Origin: an uncultured Collinsella sp.
GTDB lineage: Bacteria; Actinomycetota; Coriobacteriia; Coriobacteriales; Coriobacteriaceae
NCBI GenBank assembly: GCA_902493895.1
Contig: CABUQW010000010.1
Location: forward strand, 1-45,653
Reading direction: 5' to 3'
Length of the DNA: 45,653 bases
Below are positions 32,007 to 40,194 of this stretch, piece after piece; the first letter of the stretch is position 1, and each line of letters starts with the position of its first letter. A program made the translations under genes and the position numbers. The notes under the pieces were generated by a model, which saw only the letters and a program-made list of their open reading frames with translations, had not been told where the DNA came from and ran no database searches.

Positions 32007-32507
32007 TCAGTCCTCTCTCGTAATCGCGGCAACCGTCGCCCCGCAAAATGCAATTAAATCATCGGGTGCAAGCTCGAGCTGATAACCACGCTTGCCTCCC
32101 GAAATAAAAATGGTATCCCAAAGGACGCATGTCTCATCAATGAGCGTCCGGTAGCGTTTTTTCATACCGACCGGGCTGCAGCCGCCGCGAACGTAGCCAG
32201 TCGCCGCAAGCAAATCCTTCACATGCATCATGGCCAAGGACTTCTCCCCCGCGGCACGCGCGGCGGACTTTAGATCGAGCTCGTCGGCAACAGGGATGCA
32301 GCACACGACATAGTCGTTGGACGGTGTCACGCAGACCAAAGTCTTAAATCCTTGACCGGGCTCCTCGCCAAGCTGCTCCGAAATCGCGACCCCCAGGCCC
32401 ACCGACTCATCGCCATCGTCTTCGTACGTATGTAGAACATAGGAAATGCCGGCGCTTTCCAGCTCGCGCATCGCATTGGTTTTTGGCGTCTTTACAGCCT
32501 TTGCCAT
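32007..32507 (-). CDS. ybaK: YbaK/EbsC-type aminoacyl-tRNA deacylase
   Basis: A 166-aa editing enzyme predicted to hydrolyse Cys-tRNA(Pro) made in error by prolyl-tRNA synthetase. The fold is visible in FKTLVCVTPSNDYVVCCIPVADELDLKSAARAAGEKSLAMM and the active-site region YVRGGCSPVGMKKRYRTLIDE, where the conserved GGxSPxG motif is present as GGCSPVG. Length matches the YbaK subgroup, not ProX or full prolyl-tRNA synthetase. The ATG at 32507 has AAAGGA six nt upstream; earlier in-frame residues are leader. Confidence 0.9.
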   Translation of the reverse strand: MAKAVKTPKTNAMRELESAGISYVLHTYEDDGDESVGLGVAISEQLGEEPGQGFKTLVCVTPSNDYVVCCIPVADELDLKSAARAAGEKSLAMMHVKDLLAATGYVRGGCSPVGMKKRYRTLIDETCVLWDTIFISGGKRGYQLELAPDDLIAFCGATVAAITRED

Positions 32508-32588
32508 GACATATCCTTTCCCTCGCATTCGGACGCAAGGATTAAGTATATGTCCAATTCGGCTGCATACGTCACTTCGGCACAGCAA

Positions 32589-32619
32589 GCGCCATCGAAT
32601 CACAAGGAGTCGATGGCGC
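32589..32619 (-). other. Hairpin downstream of uvrA
   Basis: GCGCCATCGA (32589-32598) pairs perfectly with TCGATGGCGC (32610-32619), 10 bp with an 11-nt loop, 21 nt after the uvrA stop. TTGCTGT follows on the minus strand, so if it is a terminator it is a weak one. Confidence 0.5.
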
Positions 32620-32639
32620 CCATAAACTGAATCGCCTAC

Positions 32640-35519
32640 TTATTGAGCATCAAGTTGAGCTTGACGCTCCCGGTCACGCCTGAGCAACGGCGCCAAAAAC
32701 TTGCCCGTATAACTCTGCGGACAGTCCGCAACCTGCTCCGGTGTGCCCGAAACCACGACGGTTCCGCCGCCGTTACCGCCCTCGGGACCCATATCGATCA
32801 GGCGGTCGGCAACCTTGATGACATCAAGGTTGTGTTCAATCACCAGCACCGTGTTGCCCGCATCGACCAAGCGCTGCAGCACATCGAGCAGCTGGCGGAC
32901 GTCCTCAAAATGAAGGCCGGTCGTCGGCTCGTCCAAAATATAGAACGTCTTGCCCGTCTGGCGTCGATGAAGCTCCTTGGCGAGTTTCACACGCTGCGCC
33001 TCGCCACCCGAAAGCGTCGTGGCGGGCTGGCCCAGGCTCACGTAGCCCAAGCCTACATCGTACAGCGTCTGAAGCTTGCGCTTAATCTGCGGGATATTCC
33101 CAAAGAAAGCCAGTGCCTCGGCCACGCTCATGTCAAGTACGTCCGAGATGGTCTTGCCACGGTAGGTGACTTCGAGTGTCTCGCGGTTGTAGCGTTTACC
33201 GCCGCAAACTTCGCAGGGAACGTAGATATCGGGAAGGAAGTGCATCTCGATCTTGATCTGTCCGTCGCCCTTGCACGCTTCACAGCGCCCGCCACTCACA
33301 TTAAAGGAGAAACGACCCGGCGAGTAGCCGCGCGCCTTCGACTCCGGCGTACTCGCAAACAGCGCGCGAAGATCATCCCACAGGCCGATATAGGTAGCAG
33401 GGTTGGAACGCGGCGTGCGGCCAATCGGCGACTGGTCAATATCGATAACCTTATCGATACACTCGATGCCCTCGATTTTCTTATATGGACCCACAGGGCG
33501 CGTCGAACGGTGAATGGCATTCGTAAGGGCAGGCGCAATGGTATCGGTAACCAGGGAGCTCTTGCCCGATCCCGACACGCCGGTAACAACCGTAAGCGTA
33601 CCAAACTCGATCTTGGCAGTAACGTTTTTGAGGTTGTTGGCTCGAGCGCCCGTAATTTTAAGGCAGCCGCGACCGGGCTTGCGCCGTTCATCAGGCACCC
33701 GGATCATTCGTTTGCCGGTCAGATAAGCGCCCGTCATCGACTCAGGACACGCCATGATATCGGCAGGCGTTCCCGCCGCGACTACGTGTCCGCCGTTGAC
33801 GCCGGCGCCGGGCCCCATGTCGATCACGTAATCGGCGGCACGGATTGTATCCTCGTCGTGTTCGACGACGATAACGGTATTGCCGATATCGCGCAGGCGC
33901 TCGAGCGTCTTAATCAAGCGCTCGTTGTCACGCTGATGAAGACCGATCGAGGGCTCGTCCAGAATATAGAGCACGCCCATGAGACCCGCGCCGATCTGCG
34001 TTGCCAGGCGAATACGCTGCGCCTCGCCACCGGAAAGCGTCGCCGAGGCACGATCGAGCGTCAGATAGTCGAGTCCAACATCGACCAGAAAACGCAAGCG
34101 CTCCAGGATTTCCTTGACGATGCGCCCGCCGATAAACTGCTGGCGCTCGGTGAGCTCCAGGCCCTCAAAAAACTCGAGCGACTCACGGCACGACAGGCAA
34201 CAAACCTCGTAAATGGACTTGCCGCCCACGGTGACGGCGAGCATCTCAGGGCGCAAACGAGCGCCGTGGCAGCTCGAGCACGGTTCCTCGCGAATGTACT
34301 TCTCCAAGCGCGCCTTGGTGTTCTCGTTCGTCGTCTCGGTATAGCGTTCGTACAGGATGTTGCGAACGCCCGAAAACCTGGTATCCCACTGGCTACGACG
34401 TCCGTCGAGCTTTTGGTAGTCGACCGAGATCTTCGTATCGCCCAGGCCATCCAAGAATGCACGACGCACGCGAGGGGGCAAGTCCTCCCACGGCGTATCG
34501 GTGCTCACCTTAAAGTGTTTGCAGACCGCAGCAAAAATCTGCGGATAGTAGTTCGAATTGCCAAACAGGCTACCAAAGACTCCGTCGGCAATGGACTTCG
34601 AGGGGTCCTCGATCAGCGCCTCGGCATCAACGGTTTTCTTAAAGCCCAGGCCGTCGCACTCAGGACATGCGCCATAGGGAGCGTTGAACGAAAAATCACG
34701 CGGCTGAAGATCGTCAATGGAGTGACCATGCTCCGGGCATGCCAAGGCCAACGAATACTCCAGCAGCTCGCCCTCGGTCCCCTCGGGAGCATCACGATCG
34801 GGCAGCATGTACACGTTTACATTGCCGTGAGCCAGCGCGGTCGCCTGCTCAACAGACTCGGCGATACGGCCCAGAGAGTTCTCACGGATTACGATGCGAT
34901 CGACCACGACCTCGATATCGTGCTTGAACTTCTTGTCCAGATCGATCGGATCGTCGAGCGAGCGCACTTCACCGTCGACACGCACGCGGCTAAAGCCCTC
35001 GGCACGAAGGTCCTCAAACAGTTTGGTGAACTCGCCTTTTCGCCCGCGCACCACCGGTGCCAGCACAAACGCGCGGCGGCCCTCCCCCGCCGCCAAGACC
35101 TTGTCGGCAACCTGGTCGGTCGTCTGGCGCTCAATGACGCGGCCGCATTCGGGACAGTGCGGGGTGCCCACACGGGCGAACAGCAGGCGCAGATAGTCAT
35201 AAATCTCGGTTACGGTGCCAACCGTCGAGCGAGGGTTTTTAGACGTCGTCTTTTGGTCGATCGACACCGCCGGCGAAAGGCCGTCGATTGAATCCAAGTC
35301 GGGTTTGTCCATCTGGCCCAAGAACTGGCGCGCATAGCTCGAAAGGCTCTCGACGTATCGACGCTGGCCCTCGGCATAGATAGTGTCAAATGCCAGCGAG
35401 CTCTTGCCCGAGCCAGAAAGACCGGTAATGACCACGAGTTGGTCACGCGGAATGGAAACATCGATATCACGGAGGTTGTGCTCACGAGCGCCGCGAATAA
35501 CGATAGAAGAATCAGACAT
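32640..35519 (-). CDS. uvrA: Excinuclease ABC subunit A
   Basis: The damage-recognition ATPase of nucleotide excision repair, 959 aa. It contains two ABC modules: the first Walker A is GLSGSGKS at 33-40, with signature TLSGGEAQRIRLATQIG, and the second is GVSGSGKSS with TLSGGEAQRVKLAKEL. Zinc sites are seen in CPECGRVIE and CPECDGLGF, and in the SGGRCEACKGDGQ...CEVCGGKRYN module. The start is the ATG at 35519 (MSDSSIVIRGAREHNL) with AAGGAG five nt upstream; the 22 in-frame residues before it are not conserved. It is divergent from the plus-strand block, with a LexA-like box in front. Confidence 0.97.
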   Translation of the reverse strand: MSDSSIVIRGAREHNLRDIDVSIPRDQLVVITGLSGSGKSSLAFDTIYAEGQRRYVESLSSYARQFLGQMDKPDLDSIDGLSPAVSIDQKTTSKNPRSTVGTVTEIYDYLRLLFARVGTPHCPECGRVIERQTTDQVADKVLAAGEGRRAFVLAPVVRGRKGEFTKLFEDLRAEGFSRVRVDGEVRSLDDPIDLDKKFKHDIEVVVDRIVIRENSLGRIAESVEQATALAHGNVNVYMLPDRDAPEGTEGELLEYSLALACPEHGHSIDDLQPRDFSFNAPYGACPECDGLGFKKTVDAEALIEDPSKSIADGVFGSLFGNSNYYPQIFAAVCKHFKVSTDTPWEDLPPRVRRAFLDGLGDTKISVDYQKLDGRRSQWDTRFSGVRNILYERYTETTNENTKARLEKYIREEPCSSCHGARLRPEMLAVTVGGKSIYEVCCLSCRESLEFFEGLELTERQQFIGGRIVKEILERLRFLVDVGLDYLTLDRASATLSGGEAQRIRLATQIGAGLMGVLYILDEPSIGLHQRDNERLIKTLERLRDIGNTVIVVEHDEDTIRAADYVIDMGPGAGVNGGHVVAAGTPADIMACPESMTGAYLTGKRMIRVPDERRKPGRGCLKITGARANNLKNVTAKIEFGTLTVVTGVSGSGKSSLVTDTIAPALTNAIHRSTRPVGPYKKIEGIECIDKVIDIDQSPIGRTPRSNPATYIGLWDDLRALFASTPESKARGYSPGRFSFNVSGGRCEACKGDGQIKIEMHFLPDIYVPCEVCGGKRYNRETLEVTYRGKTISDVLDMSVAEALAFFGNIPQIKRKLQTLYDVGLGYVSLGQPATTLSGGEAQRVKLAKELHRRQTGKTFYILDEPTTGLHFEDVRQLLDVLQRLVDAGNTVLVIEHNLDVIKVADRLIDMGPEGGNGGGTVVVSGTPEQVADCPQSYTGKFLAPLLRRDRERQAQLDAQ

Positions 35520-35580
35520 GGAAGCTCCTTGCCTCCTATTGCATCGAATCATACTGCCGATGAGTTTAGCGCACTCGACG

Positions 35581-35594
35581 CGCACAGATGTTCG
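35581..35594 (-). promoter_or_regulatory. LexA (SOS)-box-like site upstream of uvrA
   Basis: On the minus strand the site reads CGAACATCTGTGCG, close to the Gram-positive/actinobacterial SOS box CGAAC-N4-GTTCG with one change in the right half. It lies about 62 bp upstream of the uvrA ATG, where LexA sites usually act. lexA itself is not in the window. Confidence 0.55.
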
Positions 35595-35660
35595 TAATAC
35601 AAGATTCGCAGACCTTTAGCTTTGCGTATCGGGTGCTTCGTTTCTCGAAATGCCGTGGAA

Positions 35661-35675
35661 AGGTTACAGTAACCT
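35661..35675. promoter_or_regulatory. 15-bp dyad in the uvrA/LTA-synthase-like intergenic region
   Basis: AGGTTAC-A-GTAACCT is perfectly symmetrical and abuts TAATAC, a possible -10 for the plus-strand gene. A half-site CTGTAAC lies 20 bp downstream (35694-35700), just before the ribosome site. This looks like an operator for a dimeric regulator. Confidence 0.45.
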
Positions 35676-35712
35676 AATACTGAACTTAATTTGCTGTAAC
35701 AGAGGAACGTCC

Positions 35713-37866
35713 ATGACCGAAGATATCCCCCTTGAAATCACTTCGAGCGACATGGCCAATCTGCCTATATTCATCGCCGTCCTTATCGTGGCCACCGTCG
35801 TCGTGCGCGTGTATTTTTCAATCAAACACAATGAAAAGCCTCCCATTGCCCGCGTCTTTTGGTGCGCGACGCTCCTCATCCCGCTCGGCATGGTAGCAGC
35901 ATGGATTACGAATCAATTGCTCGTAAATGAGGACAATTCCCTATGGGTCCTTTCTTATTCGGCGCTCGGTGCTGCCGCTGTCATACTTCTTGTCGAGCCC
36001 TTGGTTTCGGGACTAATCGACCAAACCGATCTTGCGACGGGAATCGTTGCCTGTATTTGCCGTGACATCCTTGCCATCGCCGCTGTTTCAGCGCTCTCGT
36101 TCGTTTCACTCGAAATTGCCTGCAACGAAACGTTCTATCGCATTCCCGCCAACTCATTTGGGTTTTCCGTCGGGTTGCTCGCGACGGTTCTGCTCTCCCT
36201 TTATTTGCTGGGACAGCGTCATGGAGGCGTCATGGCCCTCGTGCCCGTCGTCTGTTGCATCCTTGGCATTGCCGAGCACTTCGTCATAGCGTTTAAAGGC
36301 GAGGCCATCCTGCCAAGCGATATCTTGGCCCTTGGCACCGCAATGGAAGTGAGCGAGGGATACGAGTTTACCTTTACCGCCGGAATCGTAACCTCTCTAG
36401 CCCTGCTGGAGATTTCCCTGGGGCTTCTTTCGCTTATCCGACCGAGAAAGCTCCGTACACCCACCCATGTCTTCCCCGCAATCGCCGCCAACCTCTGCGC
36501 TTTTCTGCTAGTGACCGTTGTGGGGCTCTCGGGCTTTTCCAACATCGACTTGGAGCAGGCGCTGAATTTTGGATTTGACCGTTGGCAGCCCATCACCACG
36601 TATGCGTCTCAGGGTTTTATCACTTCGTTCACCGAAATGGTCAACGAGTTGCCCATTGAGAAGCCCGAAGACTATACGCCCGATGAGGCGCAGAGCATCG
36701 AGCAGGGGCTCGCCGCCACCTACGACAGCACGTATGGCTCGAGCGAGCAGCGCGCGGCGGCCGTTGCCCAGTTCAATGAAATCAAGCCGACGATTGTTGC
36801 CGTCATGAACGAGAGTTTTAGCGACCTTTCGTGCTTTGAGCAGCTCCAGGCGGCCGGGTACACCGGCCCCGCATTCTACAACTCGCTTCCCGACACACTT
36901 GTTCGCGGCACCATGCTCGCTTCGGTCACCGGTGGCGGAACGGCGAACTCCGAATTCGAATTTTTGACCGGAGCGACAACGGCCTTTGTCGGATTAGGCA
37001 AAATCCCCTATCAGCTATATCAGATGAATGGCGTCAACAGCCTGGCAAAGGACCTTAAGGAGCTTGGGTATACCGCTACCGCTATGCACCCGCAAAACCC
37101 CGTCAACTACCATCGAGATAAAATCTATCAGCAGCTGGGCTTTGGAGACTTTCTTTCAATCGGCGATTTCGAAGGTGCGCCCTGTTACCATGCCGGCGTA
37201 TGCGACTACGCCACCTACGATAAGATACTCGACCTGCTTAGAACCGACGAAGCTCCACAGTTCATCTTTGACGTCACGATGCAAAATCACGGCGGCTACG
37301 ACTATGGCACCGTTCCCGCCGAGGAGCTGACAAACTATTGGGTCGAGGGAGCCAGCGAGGGTGCCAATAGCGCGCTCAACACCTATCTTACCTGCATCAA
37401 CGCATCCGACCGGGACCTCGAGTACTTTATCAACGAGCTCCGCAATGTCGGCAGACCGGTTGTCCTTGTCTTTTTTGGCGACCATCAGCCGAGCGCCGCA
37501 ACGACTCTCAACGACGAGCTGTACCCTCAGGAAGATACGGCAAGCCACGCTTTCCGTGTCTATCAGTCGACCTATTTCGTCTGGGCTAACTATGAAATCG
37601 CCGGCAATACCGAGCTCAACGTCTACGACACCGTCGGGGCAAACGAGATTGCAGCCATTACCCTTAATAAGATCGGCGCCCCGCTCACCGACTATCAAAA
37701 AGCTCTGCTTGCAACAAGGTCAGATGTGCCCACCATCAATGTCGCCGGCTACCTTGGTGCCGACGGGCTGCGCTACGACTTGGAATCTGAAGACAGCCCA
37801 TACGCCTCGACGATCGACAAGCTGCAGCGCATGCAATACCTCGAGTTCGCCAGCAAAGTTCAGTAA
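35713..37866 (+). CDS. LTA synthase-like membrane sulfatase/phosphoglycerol transferase
   Basis: A 717-aa membrane enzyme of the LtaS/alkaline-phosphatase superfamily. About seven N-terminal membrane helices (~18-275) are followed by an extracellular sulfatase-fold domain (~355-715). The catalytic Thr is T410 in SVTGGGTANSEFEFLTG; metal ligands lie in NESFSD (E367) and FFGDHQPS. It probably transfers phosphoglycerol or a similar group to a cell-surface polymer; the exact polymer cannot be predicted. The TM domain has more helices than the five of Staphylococcus LtaS. The ATG at 35713 has AGAGGA six nt upstream. It is the first gene of the plus-strand block. Confidence 0.85.
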   Translation: MTEDIPLEITSSDMANLPIFIAVLIVATVVVRVYFSIKHNEKPPIARVFWCATLLIPLGMVAAWITNQLLVNEDNSLWVLSYSALGAAAVILLVEPLVSGLIDQTDLATGIVACICRDILAIAAVSALSFVSLEIACNETFYRIPANSFGFSVGLLATVLLSLYLLGQRHGGVMALVPVVCCILGIAEHFVIAFKGEAILPSDILALGTAMEVSEGYEFTFTAGIVTSLALLEISLGLLSLIRPRKLRTPTHVFPAIAANLCAFLLVTVVGLSGFSNIDLEQALNFGFDRWQPITTYASQGFITSFTEMVNELPIEKPEDYTPDEAQSIEQGLAATYDSTYGSSEQRAAAVAQFNEIKPTIVAVMNESFSDLSCFEQLQAAGYTGPAFYNSLPDTLVRGTMLASVTGGGTANSEFEFLTGATTAFVGLGKIPYQLYQMNGVNSLAKDLKELGYTATAMHPQNPVNYHRDKIYQQLGFGDFLSIGDFEGAPCYHAGVCDYATYDKILDLLRTDEAPQFIFDVTMQNHGGYDYGTVPAEELTNYWVEGASEGANSALNTYLTCINASDRDLEYFINELRNVGRPVVLVFFGDHQPSAATTLNDELYPQEDTASHAFRVYQSTYFVWANYEIAGNTELNVYDTVGANEIAAITLNKIGAPLTDYQKALLATRSDVPTINVAGYLGADGLRYDLESEDSPYASTIDKLQRMQYLEFASKVQ

Positions 37867-37926
37867 GCCCGCCCATTCGCTTGGACCCATCGTATTGCAA
37901 GCACGCTCGGCCCAAATGCATCGCAA

Positions 37927-37956
37927 ATGACTCCCGCTCGCAAACGAGGGTACAAT
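37927..37956 (+). promoter_or_regulatory. Candidate promoter of mrp
   Basis: ATGACT (37927-37932) and TACAAT (37951-37956) are 18 bp apart, 56 nt before the mrp ATG. The -10 is a 5/6 match and the -35 is moderate. Confidence 0.45.
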
Positions 37957-38011
37957 GACGCTCGTGTCACATCACGGGGCCCCGGCCCCAACATATACAA
38001 AGGAGTCATAC

Positions 38012-38842
38012 ATGGGTTGCGAGCACGCACAGGCCGCCGGCGGACAAACGTCGCCGTCGCAATTTGAGGAGAACACGCTGTCCGAGGTCAAACGCGTCAT
38101 CGCCGTGCTTTCCGGCAAGGGCGGTGTCGGCAAGTCGTTTGTCACCGGTGCCATCGCCACCGAGCTTGCCCGTCACGGCCACAAGGTCGGCGTCCTCGAT
38201 GCCGACATCACCGGTCCCTCTATCCCCAAGATGTTCGGTATGAGCGGACGCCACGTCCATGCCCTTGGCAACCTTATGCTGCCCGAAATCTCCGAACACG
38301 GCGTCAAGGTCATGAGCTCCAACCTGCTGCTCCAAAACGAGACCGACCCCGTCCTTTGGCGCGGTCCGGTCATCGCAGGCGCCATTAGGCAGTTCTGGAG
38401 CGAGACCTCGTGGGGCCCCATCGACTACCTGCTGGTCGACATGCCTCCGGGAACAGGCGACGTCGCGCTCACCGTCTTCCAGTCGCTGCCCGTCGACGGC
38501 ATCGTCATTGTCACGAGCCCGCAGGATCTGGTCTCGATGATCGTCGCCAAGGCGGTCAACATGGCCGAGAAGATGAACGTCCCCATTCTGGGCATTGTCG
38601 AGAACATGAGCTATATTGAGTGTCCCAACTGCGGCAAGAAGATCGAGGTCTTTGGCAAGAGCAAGCTCCCCGAGGTCGCAGAGCGCTATAACCTCGACAT
38701 CTTGGGCCAGCTTCCCATTAATCCGGCACTCGCCGAGGCCTGCGATAAGGGCGAGGTCGAGACCGCACTGCCCGATGGCATGTTGCCCAAGGCAGTCTCT
38801 GCCGTCGAGGCCATTACCCCGCACGAGACCGACGAGGCCTAA
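38012..38842 (+). CDS. mrp: Mrp/NBP35-family iron-sulfur cluster carrier ATPase
   Basis: A 276-aa cytosolic P-loop protein thought to deliver Fe-S clusters to apoproteins. The deviant Walker A GKGGVGKS is at 35-42, VLDADITGPSIPKMFG is the family switch region, LLVDMPPGTGD is Walker B, and the cluster-binding CPNC is at 204-207. An N-terminal Cys (C3 in MGCEHAQ) replaces the full four-Cys ferredoxin-like lead of NBP35. There is no N-terminal DUF59 domain. The ATG at 38012 has AAAGGAG six nt upstream. The following flavoprotein gene starts directly after its stop. Confidence 0.92.
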   Translation: MGCEHAQAAGGQTSPSQFEENTLSEVKRVIAVLSGKGGVGKSFVTGAIATELARHGHKVGVLDADITGPSIPKMFGMSGRHVHALGNLMLPEISEHGVKVMSSNLLLQNETDPVLWRGPVIAGAIRQFWSETSWGPIDYLLVDMPPGTGDVALTVFQSLPVDGIVIVTSPQDLVSMIVAKAVNMAEKMNVPILGIVENMSYIECPNCGKKIEVFGKSKLPEVAERYNLDILGQLPINPALAEACDKGEVETALPDGMLPKAVSAVEAITPHETDEA

Positions 38843-40114
38843 GTGAACGCGAGCGCCTTCTATGACGTCCTGGTAATCGGCGGCGGGGCTTCAGGCCTCG
38901 CCGCCGCCATTACGGCCGCACGCGCTGGCAAAAGCGTCTGCATCGTTGAGCGCGATGTCGCCTGCGGCCTTAAGCTCCTTGCGACCGGCAACGGCCGCTG
39001 CAACCTCTCCAACGAATCGATTGATCCACAGCGGTATAACCACCCCGCATTCGTTGAATCCGTTATGGGCCCCCGGCCCGAACAAGAGCTTATGGGTTTC
39101 TTCTCCTCGCTGGGCATCATGACAACCTCCGAGGAAGACCGGCTGTACCCGCGCTCCCTTCGCGCCGAATCGGTGCGCGACGCGCTTCTCAACGTTTGCG
39201 ACCGCCTAGGTATCACCTTAATCTGCGGAGCCAACGTTGCCTCGGCGCACAAAGCTTCCGAAGGCTGGGCACTCCAAATAGACCGTCCAGCGCGGGCGCT
39301 CAAGGCAAAAAAGCACGACAACCGAAAATCGGAGCTCCGCTCGCTTCGGAAAGCACTCGCCGATGTCCCTCGCAAGAACGAGGCCCTGCAGGCACATGCC
39401 GTAATTATCGCCACGGGCGGCAACCCCACCGGTATCGCCGATACGTTTAGCCTCCCCCTCACTTCGCTGCACCCCATCCTCTGCCCCGTATCGGCAACGG
39501 TCGTTGGCGATCGGGCAGCACTCAAGACGTTGGATGGTCTGCGCGTCCGCGCCCGCTTGACGCTCACCCGTAACCATAGTGAGCTCTGGCACGAAGACGG
39601 TGAAGTACTGTTTCGAACCTTCGGCATCTCGGGCGTCGCTGTCTTCAACCTCTCCCGTCGTATCCAGCGCGGCGATACGATCCTGCTCGACGTTTTCCCC
39701 GACCTCTCTAAAGACGAGTTGCTCGATATGCTCAACCGGCGCGTTAAGCTGCTCGGCGGCTTTTCGCCCCGCGATCCCCGTTGGCTCGACGGCATGCTCG
39801 CCCCGCAACTCTCCCGCGTCGTCTGTACGGCGTTCGAGCAGTGCCATCCAGGCTCCAACGATGTCATCCACCTGGTCTCGATCCTCAAGCACTTTAAGTT
39901 GCTCGTCGAGGGAACAGCCGAGGAGCGCTCGGCGCAGGTCACGCGTGGTGGCGTATCTGTCGAGAGCATCTCAACACCCAGTCTACGCGCGCGCTGCGTT
40001 GTCGACGCCCCGCTTTACGTCTGCGGCGAAGCACTCGACATCGACGCCGATTGCGGAGGCTTTAACCTTGCGTGGGCCTGGCTCTCGGGCATTCGCGCTG
40101 CAAGCAGCTTGTAG
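38843..40114 (+). CDS. HI0933/YhiN-family flavoprotein
   Basis: A 423-aa FAD-dependent oxidoreductase of a widely conserved family with poorly known function (BaiN in bile-acid producers is one member). FAD-binding GGGASGLAAA is at ~12-21, with the family marker KLLATGNGRCNLSN. HAVIIATGGNPTG and the C-terminal CGEALDIDADCGGFNLAWAWLSG complete the fold. A basic insert near 150-185 (RALKAKKHDNRKSELRSLRKAL) is unusual. The GTG start follows the mrp stop without a gap, with GAGG five nt upstream, so the two are coupled. A terminator follows. The reaction cannot be named from sequence. Confidence 0.85.
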   Translation: MNASAFYDVLVIGGGASGLAAAITAARAGKSVCIVERDVACGLKLLATGNGRCNLSNESIDPQRYNHPAFVESVMGPRPEQELMGFFSSLGIMTTSEEDRLYPRSLRAESVRDALLNVCDRLGITLICGANVASAHKASEGWALQIDRPARALKAKKHDNRKSELRSLRKALADVPRKNEALQAHAVIIATGGNPTGIADTFSLPLTSLHPILCPVSATVVGDRAALKTLDGLRVRARLTLTRNHSELWHEDGEVLFRTFGISGVAVFNLSRRIQRGDTILLDVFPDLSKDELLDMLNRRVKLLGGFSPRDPRWLDGMLAPQLSRVVCTAFEQCHPGSNDVIHLVSILKHFKLLVEGTAEERSAQVTRGGVSVESISTPSLRARCVVDAPLYVCGEALDIDADCGGFNLAWAWLSGIRAASSL

Positions 40115-40145
40115 CCGCGCAGTCTATAATCAAAAACGCATTCGG

Positions 40146-40177
40146 GCCGTCTGGAATACCGGACGGCCTCTTTCTTG
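40146..40177 (+). terminator. Terminator after the HI0933-type gene
   Basis: GGCCGTCTGG pairs with CCGGACGGCC (one G-T pair) around AATA and runs into TCTTTCTT. It lies between the two flavoprotein genes, 32 nt after the first stop and 18 nt before the second start. Confidence 0.75.
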
Positions 40178-40194
40178 CCTCTAAGGAGACCTCG

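Noticed and set aside
32643..35291. An 882-codon open frame opposite uvrA
   Set aside because: It is antisense to UvrA, has no domain, and no ribosome site was seen; it is a codon-bias shadow.
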